Shown here: positions 12,634 to 24,399 of the stretch, piece by piece
How positions within the stretch are numbered: the first letter of the stretch is position 1
Layout of the letters: each line of letters opens with the position of its first letter
From: Phycomyces nitens
Taxonomy: Eukaryota; Mucoromycota; Mucoromycetes; Mucorales; Phycomycetaceae
Assembly: GCA_022702545.1 (NCBI GenBank)
Contig: JAHRBC010000001.1
Coordinates: 7,998,001-8,062,000, forward strand
Direction: 5' to 3'
Length of the DNA stretch: 64,000 bases
Position numbers and translations under genes: made by a program
Notes under the pieces: model-generated
Database searches by the model: none
Seen by the model: only the letters and a program-made list of their open reading frames with translations
What the model was told of the DNA's origin: nothing

Positions 12634-15600
12634 ATGAATAACATGTCCAACAGCCCTGCTCCTGCAGAAGACCAGGCCAGACTTCTTGATGAAGTACTCA
12701 ATGTTGTCAAATTGCAAGCACATCAGATGAAGAAGTGTTTGGTAAGCAGTACATGAAGGACCGACAAAAAAAAAGGACATCAATTGACCATGCAATACAT
12801 TTAGGAAAACAACAAGCTTATGGAAGGCCTCAAGCATTGCTCCAATATGCTGGCCGAGTTACGTACTTCAGCACTCACTCCAAAGACTTACTATGAGCTC
12901 TGTAAGTTAAAAGACGCCAAGAATAAAAATGGTTACTGACTTGGCGGAATACGGCTATCTATAGATATGGCTGTTTTTGATGCCCTTCATCATTTGACCA
13001 TATACCTTATCGAGGCTCATAGTGCTGGTCGCCACCACTTGGCCGATCTTTATGAGCTTGTGCAGTATGCTGGTAACATTGTACCGCGTTTGTATTTGAT
13101 GATTACTGTGGGTGCAGCATATATGGGTATGCCAGATGCTCCTGTTCGTGAAATCATGCGAGATATGATGGAGATGACGAAGGGTGTCCAGCATCCTATC
13201 AGAGGCCTTTTCCTCAGACATTACTTGAGTGGAATGACAAGAGACCATCTTCCTGTGGGAGAGAGCACTGGGTACGTCTCTTTATATTCATGTCAAAGGA
13301 CGTATTAGAGACCCAACTAACCAATAACCAAAGTCCTGATGGAAATGTTCATGAGTCAATTACTTTCGTTCTCACAAACTTTACCGAGATGAACAAGCTC
13401 TGGGTACGCCTTCAACACCAAGGCCATTCCAGAGACCGTGAAAAGAGAGAGGCAGAGCGAAAGGAATTGAAAATCTTGGTGGGAACAAACTTGGTGAGAC
13501 TCAGCCAGCTGGAAGGCGTGGATCTCAAGATGTATCAAACGGTAAGACTTGTATTTGGTTATCTCAGCAACTGATCACTCTATTGATAATCGTCCTTAGA
13601 CTATTCTACCAGGCATCTTGGACCAGGTTGTGAGCTGTCGTGATGTGATTGCGCAAGAGTACCTGATGGAGGTCATTACTCAGGTAAGAAAACACAACGT
13701 AGGCAGACTTTTTTAAAGACTAGTGCTGATGTTTGGGATACCAGGTCTTTCCAGATGATTTTCATTTGCGTACATTGCAACCTTTCTTGTCTGCTACAGC
13801 TCAGTTGCATCCCAAGGTTAATGTAAAGCAAATCATCATTTCCTTGATCGATCGTCTTGCTGCATATGCTGCCCGTGAAGCTGATGGCGAGAGAACCGAG
13901 GAAGTCTTGGAACAAAATGAAAAGTCTTCATCTACGGTTGAAAAGGAGGTTGAAACTGCCAAAGAAGCCGAGGCCACTGAAGAAATTGTCTCGGAAACTG
14001 CTGATCTCAACATCATTGACAATGGCGAGGAATTAAAGGTTGAAGAGACAATTGTGGCCGAAGTTGAGGGTACCTCAGAGGAACCCAAAGAAGACGAGGT
14101 TGCTAAAGTCAAGGAGAGTATTGAGACTGCAGAATCAGAAGAAGTCAAAAAGGTTCGCGGTATTCCCCAAGACGTGGAGCTGTTTGTTGTGTTTTGGGAG
14201 CAGATTGTTGAGCTTGTAAAGGTAAGTTGGAAGTGGTGAATATGAAGATGATCTTTAGATTGACTTTGCTTTAGGCCCGTCCTGACCTTTCTGTGCAAGA
14301 TTTGACTGGCTTGTTGGTATCACTTATCAACTTGTCGCTGTCCTGCTACCCAGAAAAGCTCAACTATGTCGATCAGATTCTGGCTTATGCTAGAGACAGA
14401 ATCATTGATCTTTCTGGCTCACCGGATCTACACACCAAGCCTACAGAGGCAAACCTTTTGGCTCTCTTGCTCGCTCCAGCCACCCACTACGATTCTATCC
14501 TCACCCTTCTTTCGCTTGAAAACTATCAACCACTTCTTGCCATCCAGCCCTTTACTACAAGACGCACTGTAGCACATGCTATTGTAGAAAACCTTTTGAA
14601 AAAGGGAACTCTTCTGACTGTACCTGAGCATATCCAAGGAATTCTCGAATTGTGTGAGGTCATGCTACATGATCAAAAGGATGCTCCTTCAGCCTCTGGA
14701 TCTTCGTATGGTGGACGTGGAAACTCCACCGACTCTACTGCTGAGCACGAAGCATATGTGGAGGAACAGACCTGGATTGCCAAGCTTGTCCATTTGTTTG
14801 TTTCTACAAATGAAGATACCCAATTCTTGGTAAGAAACCAGAAAGAAGCAAGAAATATATACTTACTCTGCCATTTATGTAGCTTTTGTCTGCTGCAAGA
14901 AAGCAGTTTAGCCAAGGTGGCCAGCGTATCATTTACACCTACCCATCATTGGTTACTGCTGCTGTAAAGCTGGCAAGAAGATATAGACTTTTGGAGGAGC
15001 AGGTAAGACTAATGATAGAGTATCGTTTGGAGTTTCTAACTGTTGTGATTATAAGAACGAGGTTTGGGAGTCAAAGACTGCTGCTCTCTTCAGGTTCATC
15101 CATCAGGTCATTTCTACCATTTACCACCAATGCGATCAGGCTGAACTGTGTCTCCATCTCTTTCTCCTGGCAGGCCAGAGTGCAGACGAGATTGGATTTG
15201 AAGAGATTGCATATGAGTTCTTTGTTGAAGCATTTACAATCTATGAAGAATCGATTTCTGAATCCAAGGCTCAATTCGAAGCAATCACATCCATCATTGG
15301 CACTCTCCAGCAGACCCGTGTGTTCTCTATCGACAACTATGACACACTTATTACCAAGGCTACCCTGCACAGCTCCAAGCTTTTGAAAAAGCCTGATCAG
15401 TGCAGAGCTGTCTACCTTAGTTCCCATCTCTGGTGGGCCACCAGCCGAAAGGATGAGACAACCGAAGGACAGGAGCTCTTCCAGAACGGCAAGCGTGCTC
15501 TAGAGTGCCTCCAAAAGGCACTAAAGATTGCCGACAGCTGTATGGATGCAGTTACAAATGTGGAGCTGTTTGTTGAGATCTTGAATCAGTATGTCTATTA

Positions 15601-15915
15601 CTTTGAGCGTGGAAATGAGGCAGTAAGTTGGAAGTTTAGAGCAAGAGAGTGTCTGGTATGCTGATTTGTATTGGATAGGTGTCTGCAAAGTATTTGAATG
15701 GTTTGATTGATCTCATCAACACCAACTTGAGCAACATGGATGATCCAGACCAGCATCCTCCTACTGCAAACTCGTCTTCACTTGTCGAGAGAGTTGGTCC
15801 TGTATCTGAATATGTTCGCCGTTACTTCAATGCCACTCTTAAGCAACTCCAGCAGCGCAAGAGAGAAACCAAGGGCACAGATGCTGGACTCAAGTACGAA
15901 GAATTAGAATTGTAA
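12634..15915 (+). CDS. VPS35: VPS35, retromer core subunit
   Basis: Alpha-solenoid scaffold of the retromer, which recycles cargo from endosomes to the Golgi. The first exon gives [20 protein letters not shown]. The next exons carry the diagnostic VPS35 N-terminus: [17 protein letters not shown], then [18 protein letters not shown], whose PRLYLM motif contacts VPS26. The HEAT-like repeats run through 13300-15915 and end [13 protein letters not shown]. Eight or so short introns are visible (for example around 12900-12965, 13270-13333, 13570-13600, 14222-14275 and 15625-15678). Between about 13885 and 14150 there is an unusually Glu-rich insertion of roughly 90 residues not expected in the solenoid. 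ATG 12634 was chosen; the Met three codons on at 12643 is equally possible. The 3' end converges on ADI1 with 203 bp between stops. Confidence 0.95.
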
Positions 15916-16118
15916 ACAAGGTGCCATTGAAACAAAAGTTGTACAAATAATGGTAAAATTGTCCTTTATAATGAATGACAATGTATTTTTTATGATTTTC
16001 TTATAAAATATGCATTTTGTTAAACTGTGATGTTGAAAGTCTTCAAGTAATCAAAGCGGTGTTGGTTTTCGTCAGCCAAAGGACCTTTGGAATATCAAAA
16101 AAAAAGAATGAGTTGGGT

Positions 16119-16805
16119 CTATATGCTTTTACTGGTATGCTTACGGTTAATGGGTGTCCATTGGGGATCCTCTTTGAAAAGACGCATGGCCTTGATGTAG
16201 TTGTTGGAATCAGTGGTGAATCGGTGGTACATACCTGCAGGCTATTTTATTTTTATTTTTAAAGCAAAATTTAATTTAATGGTCAATAAATCATTATAAG
16301 CATGTCAAGACCTACCAATACAATCATTTCGCCTTTTTCGAGATGAATACGGATCCACACATCATTCTTATCACGGACATCAAAGAAACCTGATCCGTCA
16401 AGGATAAAACGAATCTCTTCGTCTTCGTGTAGGTGCCTGTGGAGTGTCAGTTTAGAACAAAAACTATATATATAGATATAGATATATATACTCAATAAAA
16501 AACTTACTCGGCAAAGAAAGACTTGACCTTTTCTTCGTATACAGGGCCCATAGCCTCGGGAGAGACGACAATCTAATATAGCCTGTAAGGATATTTCTGG
16601 ACACATTGAATGTAGATCTCACCTCGTCTCTGTTTTTGTATTTGCGTTCAACAGCAAGGGCATTGATTCTGTCAAGGGCATCGTCGCCATTGAATTGCCA
16701 GTACAAGACACCAATCTGTGCCAAATCTTCAGCAGACTTGTAGACACCAGTATTGTGAGGTTCGCGCTGGTCAGCCTCGGATTTTTCAAAAATGTAAGCC
16801 TTCAT
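16119..16805 (-). CDS. ADI1: Acireductone dioxygenase (methionine salvage)
   Basis: Metal-dependent cupin that converts acireductone to the 2-keto acid precursor of methionine. The N-terminus [20 protein letters not shown] starts at 16805. The metal-binding cupin motif [16 protein letters not shown] carries the His-x-His...Glu ligands, followed by [23 protein letters not shown] with the last His ligand. The C-terminus ends [16 protein letters not shown] at 16119. Four short exons, with TA-rich repeats in one intron (about 16465-16490). Length and motif order match the eukaryotic ARD family. It lies 450 bp from GSH2 on the same strand, so two sulfur-metabolism genes are adjacent; co-regulation is not shown by the sequence. 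Confidence 0.93.
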
Positions 16806-17257
16806 GTTCAAGAGTAGGGGAGAAGAGGTATGGGACACCAAGCGAGCGGGAAAAAAAGAGATGAAGACCGAAAGATGAAAAGTCACACTATATCGGGTTA
16901 ACTATAAGCTTACTACAGCTCCGATTGTCGTTTGATGCCCTAATGCTTGATGTAAATGGACGATTGCTTTTTCAGATAAATGGCTGCCATGAACATACTT
17001 ATCTATCGAGTGCCAAAGTATATTCCAGAGAGTCTTTGAATAAACTGCTCAAGGGAACCTGATCAATTGTGTTTCAGAAAAATGACTTGATAATCTGTCA
17101 AATTGCGACATTTTAATAAAGCTGAGCCAAAAAAGAAAGAAAGAAAGAAAGAGATTGGTTTGTAGAAACGGCCACTTGTTTAAAGAACTGATGGACAGAT
17201 AGATAAATAAATATGTATATATATGTGTGTGTATGTGTATGTACGAATAAAAGGCCA
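16806..17257. promoter_or_regulatory. ADI1 upstream / GSH2 downstream spacer
   Basis: A 450-bp spacer between two same-strand genes. It contains a (GAAA)n-like run (about 17131-17151) and GT-rich low-complexity sequence near 17220-17245. No gene was seen, and no CACGTG or Met4/Cys3-type site was found by eye. Confidence 0.4.
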
Positions 17258-19130
17258 TTACACTAACAATGGACTATCAATAACTGCAAAGCCTGCTGCA
17301 ACACCACCTTCGTTGGTACTATGTCCTTTTGTACGCAGCAAATGGCCGCCTACTTCATTGACCACGACCTTGCCCCCATCACTAGATCCATAGCAATAAA
17401 TACCTTGGCAATCATCAACTCTAATCTTCTTACCTCAGAAAGATGCCATAGATTCCCAGCTCACTTGCAACATCTCCTTCAATGATCTCTCCTTCGCGTA
17501 CCATCAGATTCTTTGAAGGGGGAGTCTTGATCAAACTCATGAGAATATAAGCATTGCGCTCCTCTACGCTCAGCTTCTTCAATTCATTTACAACGTCCTG
17601 TCCGTAAAAGTTATGTCCTCCGCCTTCTCTTTGTGGCTTGAGTACATAACGGTCGGGATGTGCTAGAGCAGATTCGTATGCCTTGATGCCCTCGGCAGAG
17701 GTATCAAGAGGGTATAGGCCAGCAAAAGACTCGCGCAAAAGTTCTGCAGTGTAAACATCTACATAGCGCTCAAGACGACCAGGAACAGTCAAGACTTGCT
17801 GTACCTTCTTGCCACCTACGATCTGGTAGGCAGCAGTAGGGCATTTGATGGACAAGGAGCGTTCCAGCTTGAGTCTGGCATCCCATTCCTATAGTCTCAT
17901 CAGTAAGATGTTTAACACATCTCCTTCTTACCTTTTGGGTAGGGTAATCTTCTGGGCCATAGCCAGCACGGAAGTAAGTAACGGCAATTTCATGACCATC
18001 CCTGAAGGCTGTGGGTTTAAAAATACATCCCAAACCAACTTGTCCATAGACTTACATTGTCAGTGCCTTGGTGGTAGGATTAAGAACAGCCCTTTGCTCA
18101 ATCTCAGCCAAGGTACGTCTCATGAGGTGGATACCATGCCTAAGAATACCACATGAATATTCTCCTTGTTTCAAGATGGCAAACAAACTCACTTATCCAC
18201 CAGGCTATACTCGATCCACCTTTGATCAAATACATTTCTCTCTCCAGGCTGAGTCACCATCAAAATATAAGCACTGCGAAACACCGGTGATTTGTCAGCA
18301 CCCAATTCTTGTACCTTTCTCTATTTCTTACTCAGGTTTTCCATAGTGTTCCCAGGCACTTGCGAGACCATTAGCAAATCCTTCGATAGCATTGTTTTCA
18401 GGCAGTTGGTTCAGCTTAATCTGTCCTCCTGCATAGCTATCCAGAGAACTCAAGAGGAATCTATAATATTCATGAGGCTTAACCCACTCTTTTTATATCT
18501 ATCTTACCTGTGCAATTCACAAGTGCGTGTGCTCAAAGACCCAAAGCTAGAAGAGATTGTGTTGAACTCGACTTGCTGGATATGAGCATCTTTAATGTCT
18601 TTTCCACCGTCCGAGTGCAACAAATAGTCACAGCGATGAATACCAAGTGATGCACTCTATGTTTCATTAGATAATCCCCGTTTAAAGACATCACTCAAAC
18701 CACTTTAACCAACCTGGGCAAAGCCTTCCTTCTTGACAGTCAGATACACTTTATAGAGTTGCCTCATAAACTCATCAACCTTGGAAAGACTTTAAGGGGT
18801 ATAAGTATTGGCTATCTTGTTGACACTGTCGTATCCAGAAAGTGAAACCTACGTTTCCATAACCTCGGTTATAAGAGAATCATCTTGGCTCATCTTATGA
18901 ATCAAGGTATTCCAGGGCTGCTGAAGTCCCTTGGCCTTTTCAAACTCGGCCCTGGGGAATCTCGAAGGATAGAGAGCAAATGGAGCATGATTCACTACGG
19001 ACGTACTAGTGAACTGATTTTGGTTTGAAGCAGTGGGCCGGACTACGAGTCCATGAGCAAGGGCCCAGTCAATGGCAGAGATTCGCAACTCTTCGAGTTC
19101 AATTGTGGAAACTTTTGGTGGGTAGGCCAT
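17258..19130 (-). CDS. GSH2: Glutathione synthetase (eukaryotic type)
   Basis: ATP-dependent ligation of gamma-glutamylcysteine and glycine to glutathione. The start at 19130 gives MAYPPKVSTIELEELRISAI. VNHAPFALYPSRFPRAEFEKA is the typical N-terminal substrate-domain stretch. The middle exons are degenerate by eye but splice-consistent. The ATP-grasp part includes SLSIKCPTAAYQIVGGKKVQ, VLKPQREGGGHNFYG (Gly-rich ATP loop) and YILMSLIKTPP. The final exon carries the conserved lid end DGGKVVVNEVGGHLLRTK, followed by ...IDSPLLV and a stop at 17258. GGGHN is seen where many homologues have GGGNN. Several introns of 50-70 nt. Complete and apparently intact. Confidence 0.93.
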
Positions 19131-19954
19131 TAGGAATTTATAGACAGTAAGTTAGAATGAATAAAACAACAAGCTGCACAATGACTATAGGCGCGTCTAC
19201 TGGTATTTCTGGTTGAACTTCGGACGTTTTTTTTTTCTGACGAATCAAAAATAATCTTTGGTTGTTCTGTTTGCCTTTTCTGGACAGAACAAAAATAAAT
19301 CTAGCCAAGAGAATCAGTTTTGTAGACAAAATTGGGTTTGTGCTCAACCTTGAAAACCAGTGCCCAAAAAAAAAGGTACGTGTCTGTCAAGGCAACTAAT
19401 GAATGGTTTGTCGATTTTAAAGGACTTGCACTGCTATTTCGAGCACCAGATATAATAGACGCTATATCAATTGGTGAATTTGTACCTCGAAACCATCAGC
19501 TTATGTTGAGATCCAAACAGCTCCTAATTTTATCAAGAAAAGGCACTCTTGGCTATCAGATAGCATGTTGCTTGGCTATTGTATGCAGAGTATATTATCA
19601 AGGTTTATGATAAAGGGTATCAAAAGGTAATATGTATATCAGCTACAGTTTATATGCTACAATTATAAATTGAAATACTTTTTAAAGCAAAGTCATTTAT
19701 AAAAGCCAATATAAAGTCTTTGGGACCAGATGTATTTATCAGACACCGAATGTAAAGTCACAATTTAAATGTCCGAAACAAAACGTCGTGTTCCTAAGAT
19801 TAGTATATGTCAAGGTTTACAATGATTCGATACTTCTATAGTAGCCTTGTCTACAGAGATTCAATTTAAATACTGCCCTACATTGTTAGACTCTGGCCGG
19901 AAAACAATCTTGGTAAATAAAATCGGATTAAACAATAAAGAAACTTTATTCAAA
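19131..19954. other. Intergenic region GSH2 / aldo-keto reductase
   Basis: AT-rich. An ORF at 19332-19610 (+) has no recognisable domain and is probably random. No repeats shared with other parts of the window were noticed. Confidence 0.4.
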
Positions 19955-21155
19955 TTAACAGAATATTGGAAGTTCTTCTTCATCATTGAAACGGATACCA
20001 GCTTCTAGTGAGTTTATTTGCTCGACATCTGTAATATGAAGGTGTAGTAAGCTTGCTTCAAGGTTTGATTTTAATCGTTGTATGTTGGAGCTTCTGGGGA
20101 TCACAGCTACTTTACGGGAAATTGACCAGCTTAGTAATACTTGAGCAGCCGTTCTATTGTACTTTAGAGCTATAGAATTTATCACAGGATGATCCAACAA
20201 AGACAGGGTTGATCTCGCCTTTTCAGAATTTTTGACATACGAAAGTGGGCCGAATGGCGAATAGGCAGTGACTCGGACCTTATTGGCCTGAGCCCACTTT
20301 ACTAACCGGGTCTGTTGCAAGTAAGGATGAAGCTCAACTGGACACAAACCATGGTACAAGCATTAATGATCTTGGGCACCAGCTTACTTTTATCTCAGAA
20401 CCCTTTTTTATCAAATATTTTCTACCTTGTAAGACGGAAGGTTTGTAATGTGCGTATGTCAATAAATCCAGGATAGATTGAACATTAAAGTTGGATATTC
20501 CAATATTACGAGCAGCTTTAGTGTCTACCAACTCCTCCATAGCTTCCCAGCATTCTTTCATAGGCGAACGTTCAAGTTCTATCTTTACAGACCCTGGCTG
20601 ATACCAAGAAAGGGGATGATGATTTGAGTTAATATCGACTGCTTTGAGTGGAACAGGAACTAATATAAAGCAATTGAAGAATACTAGAAATTAACTATCC
20701 TGTCTAGACTCTGTGTATAATATAACACTTGCAATGAATGAGATATAGGTCAGCATATGTCAACTGAAGATCTTCAAGCGATTTTTCTAATGCGGGTCCA
20801 ACATTCTTCTTGTGGTGAAATGTATTCCAAAGCTTTGTGACAACTATGTAAGCCAAGCATTTATATAAGAACGATTGAAAAAGAGCTTTAATCGATGTTA
20901 GTGTATAGTAGCTAAATTGAATTTACCAAACAGATCTTTTCGATCAACAAGACGATCTTTAATGGCTTCTTTGATGCCCTGCCCGACCTCTACTTCATTT
21001 CCATAGATTGGAGCGCTGTCTATCATGCGATAGCCAGACTGAATAGCTCGGTAAACTTTATCCTTTGTGGTCTCTCGAGGAATCCCCATGCAGCCAAAAC
21101 CAATAAGTGGCATCTTATCGCCTGTTGGATTTAGCTTTAGACAGCCTAGAGTCAT
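19955..21155 (-). CDS. Aldo-keto reductase family oxidoreductase
   Basis: NAD(P)H-dependent reductase of carbonyl substrates, with a (beta/alpha)8 barrel. The N-terminal exon (21155 to about 20927) reads [16 protein letters not shown] and [11 protein letters not shown], giving the catalytic Asp and Tyr. The second exon gives [11 protein letters not shown] (the Lys-containing strand) and ADLYLIHC with the catalytic His. Later exons give NIGISNFNV and [10 protein letters not shown]. The last exon gives SPFGPLS and [19 protein letters not shown], the coenzyme-binding C-terminus. It ends LPIFC at 19955. The four tetrad residues appear present. Substrate specificity cannot be read from sequence. 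A second, divergent AKR occurs at 51.3-52.7 kb. Confidence 0.88.
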
Positions 21156-21234
21156 TTTCTGCGAAAAATTAAAGATATGAATACAAAAGAAAAGACAATA
21201 AAGATAAACTAAAGCAAGACATTTATCTGTTTAT

Positions 21235-21555
21235 TTAAATTCTTGGAATAACATATAATTTACTGTGGGCTGTACCTACCACAATAGTCATAGCCTTCGC
21301 TTCGACTCCAGATATGATGTTTTTCTCCGTATTGTTAGCAGTAAAAATGGTTTTCACCAAGGCTGAATTCTCTTCGTGTTGGTTATTTGGCTTGAGATAG
21401 TATTTCTCAAAAGTGTCGCTACGCAAACTCCAGTTTCCATGCATCTTGACTTGTTGAATTGGTATTCCTCGTTGGACTGGTTTTGTGCTCAAGGCTGCTT
21501 GTAGAGAGTGGGGGGTGTGGTGATCCAGCCTTATTAATGTATATTTTACATACAC
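21235..21555 (-). pseudogene. Tyrosine recombinase (integrase-like) C-terminal remnant
   Basis: The frame reads HHTPHSLQAALSTKPVQRGI, then IQQVKMHGNWSLRSDTFEKYYLKP. This matches the C-terminal catalytic block of tyrosine recombinases as found in Crypton/DIRS-like fungal elements: a His-x-x-(Arg-equivalent) helix, a His/Trp box (HGNW) and the nucleophile Tyr of FEKYY. The family usually has HSLR; here the position is HSLQ, so the second catalytic Arg is lost. No upstream catalytic domain is readable next to it, and its 5' end runs into a dispersed repeat. A decayed mobile-element fragment is the best reading. Confidence 0.7.
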
Positions 21556-21853
21556 ATAAGCTATAAGTACAGATTAGCTGAGAGCTAATAAGGTACGATA
21601 GACAAGATATAGCAATGCATCAGAATAATAGTAACATGGACGATGAGCTCAGAAGCTTACTCCATCTAATATATTAATGTGGTAAAAGACCCAACGTATC
21701 AGGAAGTCCAAGATCTTGTGTAACAGCAGATTGAAAGAGTATATAAAGAGCGGCACATTTTCTATCTTAATAAAGACAAGCTTATATACAGTCTCAAAGT
21801 ACTCACTTACTGTCTATATTTCCATGATCATTTTTTATTGTTTTAATACTCTA
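21516..21853 (+). repeat. Dispersed repeat B, copy 1
   Basis: About 335 bp that is similar, in opposite orientation, to 54169-54505. Shared blocks include the GGCTGGATCACCACA end, the AGCTGAGAGCTAATAAGGTA block, a TATATAAAGAGCGGCA stretch and ATAGACAGTGAGTAC. Similarity stops abruptly after the GGCTGGATCACCACA end. This copy abuts and partly overlaps the tyrosine-recombinase remnant. Confidence 0.75.
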
Positions 21854-24173
21854 AAACACAACAACTAGCAAAAGGCAGACCACGTCTCTTTTTGGGAAGA
21901 CCGGAAAGCCAGAACCATTCGGATTCAACGAATACGACCAAGAGACATTCCACTAAAGGATGTCCCTACTCCAGGTCTCAATCAAAGGTATAAACTGAAG
22001 AGACATAAACCAAATCCAACCGATAAACCAACAAGACCCAAATGACAAAGCACAAGGCCCAATCATCCAAGCCCAATGATTCAATATAATCAAATCTAGT
22101 CTCGACAACCCAAATTCCGGATATTCCAAGTTCAGATTACCGTAATCCAAACCCTCAGTTAACCAAGTAGTGTACTCTGTCGCCCAAGAGCCAAGGCCTA
22201 GAAGACCCACCTCAGGATCCAAGAGAATGGGAACCAAATAGCTGATGGCCTGTACTAAAGAAAGAAACCGTAGTCCCAAGAGCCTGACCAGAACTTGGGA
22301 AGGGAACTCGTCAAAGAACCCCCAACAAATGTAACTAGAATCAATTGAGATTAGTATACGGCCAAATATTCCCAAGTCAGAAACCATAAAAAACAAACCC
22401 TTACCTTTGATAGAACTAGATCATCGCTACCACAACTTTCGAATATATACTGATGGCAACTATTGGCAAGCGTGAGGGACCACAACTCAGCCATCACCTC
22501 AGCATACATCGATGTAGACAACTCCACGTCTACCTTCTCTCTAATATCTAAGAGATTTATGGATTCAGAGCTATGCGGTTTGTTAGTATCTTGTAAGGGA
22601 AATAAAAATACTGTGAGAGTGCTGTTTATTGAAGAAAGAATATTATGATTACTTATATACTATTATTCAAATTCCCTTGTAATTAGAGTCCCTGTCGTTT
22701 AATGGTTGGCTATCGCTGTGTCAGTGTGAAGTGTACGTGTGCCTGGTGTGTAACTGTTCCTGAGATGTTAACTTGCCAGGGTCATTAGCAAGTAGTAACC
22801 GGAGATCGGTTGTGGAGTCTGTAATTCACTCAACTGTGGTGTGTATACCGCAGTGGCTATTAGCAAAGGTAGAGAGAAGACCTTGATAATTCAAAGTTTC
22901 TAAAAGGATAGACCGCATAACCATTTTATAAGCGCTGTTAGCCTACATGGCTCAAGATATTTATGCTATCATACATTGGTGCTACCATCAAAGCCAAATA
23001 AAAGGCAATACCCTTGCTCAAAGGCTAGATTAGCGAGGTTAAGTAAACGTTGTCTGTATCTCTTGTTATTAATTGAGTAGCGGTTAAGGCCGTCATCTGA
23101 ATGAGAGAGTCTTTTGGCAGCAAGCAAATACTTCCTCGAGCTGGTGCCTCTACTACTAGTATCGCACATTAGTATCTCAAAGTTCCTGGAAAGGATTTTA
23201 TCATTTTTTATTACATCCTTTCTGGTCTACAAGCAAACTTACATAATTGAGATGGGTTGAAAGTGGATTGGTATGAGGTTAGGACAATCTACTTTTGTTA
23301 GAAAGTCATCAACAATCATATCTTGTGTATATAGAGTCGGGCGGGAGGAAAATATTTAAAGTGTGGGATTTTTGTGAGAAAAAGTAGCTTTGGCTTCACC
23401 GAGCGCTAGATACTACTATTTCTGACGTGCTCAATCCGCTTCAACGTTATCAGGATGGGTGTAATCGTTGCGGCTAACTATATTACAATCTACCATACCA
23501 CATAGTTGGGATATTAGTTAATGAGTTTTTTTTTTCTTATTGTTAATCTTAGGGGACACCTGTAAAGTACAAGATGTTATACAAAATATTTTCACTGTTC
23601 TGGCAAAAAAGCTTGAATGCAACTACTTGGGTTTTGTCCGGCCCGCGACCCCCTGTCTCCTTACCAAACTGGATTTGTGTCCCCTAAGATCGCTGATCAT
23701 CAATGCCGTGATGAATACAAGGCGACAAAAACAAATACTAGGTTTTACTGAGGGCCTAGGGTGTTTTACACGTACCTAGTATCAGACATAACGGGTTCAG
23801 ACTCACAGCCTTTGAGCCTCACGCTATGTTGGATTCCTCTGTTTGAACTAACTGCTATGTGAATTGTCAGAGAAAACAGAAAGAAAAAAAGTTTTAGTGG
23901 TTTAAACGCGGTATACTTACAACTTTTTCGCAGTCTTTTATCTTTCGTCATCATTAAAGATGTTTGAATACCTGTTAGAAGTCTGTGATGTGCGATTTAC
24001 GTAACCCTCGGCGTAATGCGTGTGCCAATTTTCGTCGATGTCATAATTCTGGGATACTTCTATTTTTCTCAAAGAAAAAAATATTCTTTTGACTTGCTAC
24101 CATCTTCAAAAAGATTTGTTTCATCACAGATTCTTTAAGTGAAGAAAGGCCTACATATTTGATCTATCAAAGG

Positions 24174-24211
<38 letters not shown>

Positions 24212-24399
24212 TAAAAAAAAAACATAACCTTACTGCTATGATAATTAAAAAATACTCAACTCGTAGCAATATAAACTTATATAGATGATCATAAGACTCC
24301 TTCTCTAGCAGCCTTTGTCTTGGACCACCAAAGTCTTGTTTCCACATATATTGAACAATTTGACAAAATTAGTGACGCAAGGCTAATCTTGAGAGAAAA
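21854..24399. other. Repeat-like island without recognisable gene
   Basis: Contains open frames such as 21953-22396 (-), 22463-22648 (+) and 23540-23779 (+) with no recognisable domain. A relatively GC-rich patch lies at about 23630-23700. A short readable stretch just after repeat B (about 21870-22040, + frame) might be mobile-element coding debris. A TTA microsatellite lies at 24175-24212. I see no intact gene. Confidence 0.45.
24175..24212. repeat. (TTA)n microsatellite
   Basis: About twelve consecutive ATT/TTA triplets followed by an A-run, 190 bp before the disrupted gene at 24400. Potentially length-polymorphic. Confidence 0.9.

Noticed and set aside
21953..22396. A 147-codon hydrophobic frame on the minus strand
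   Set aside because: Trp/Leu/Ile-rich composition arises from reading the antisense of CCAA-rich sequence. No family or conserved motif.
23380..23520. Short resemblance to 5S rRNA (ACCATACCACA and nearby GATGGGTG)
   Set aside because: Only isolated fragments in the wrong order. No 5S box A/C arrangement.
24175..24212. CRISPR-like or regulatory interpretation of the TTA repeat
   Set aside because: It is a simple trinucleotide microsatellite without spacers.
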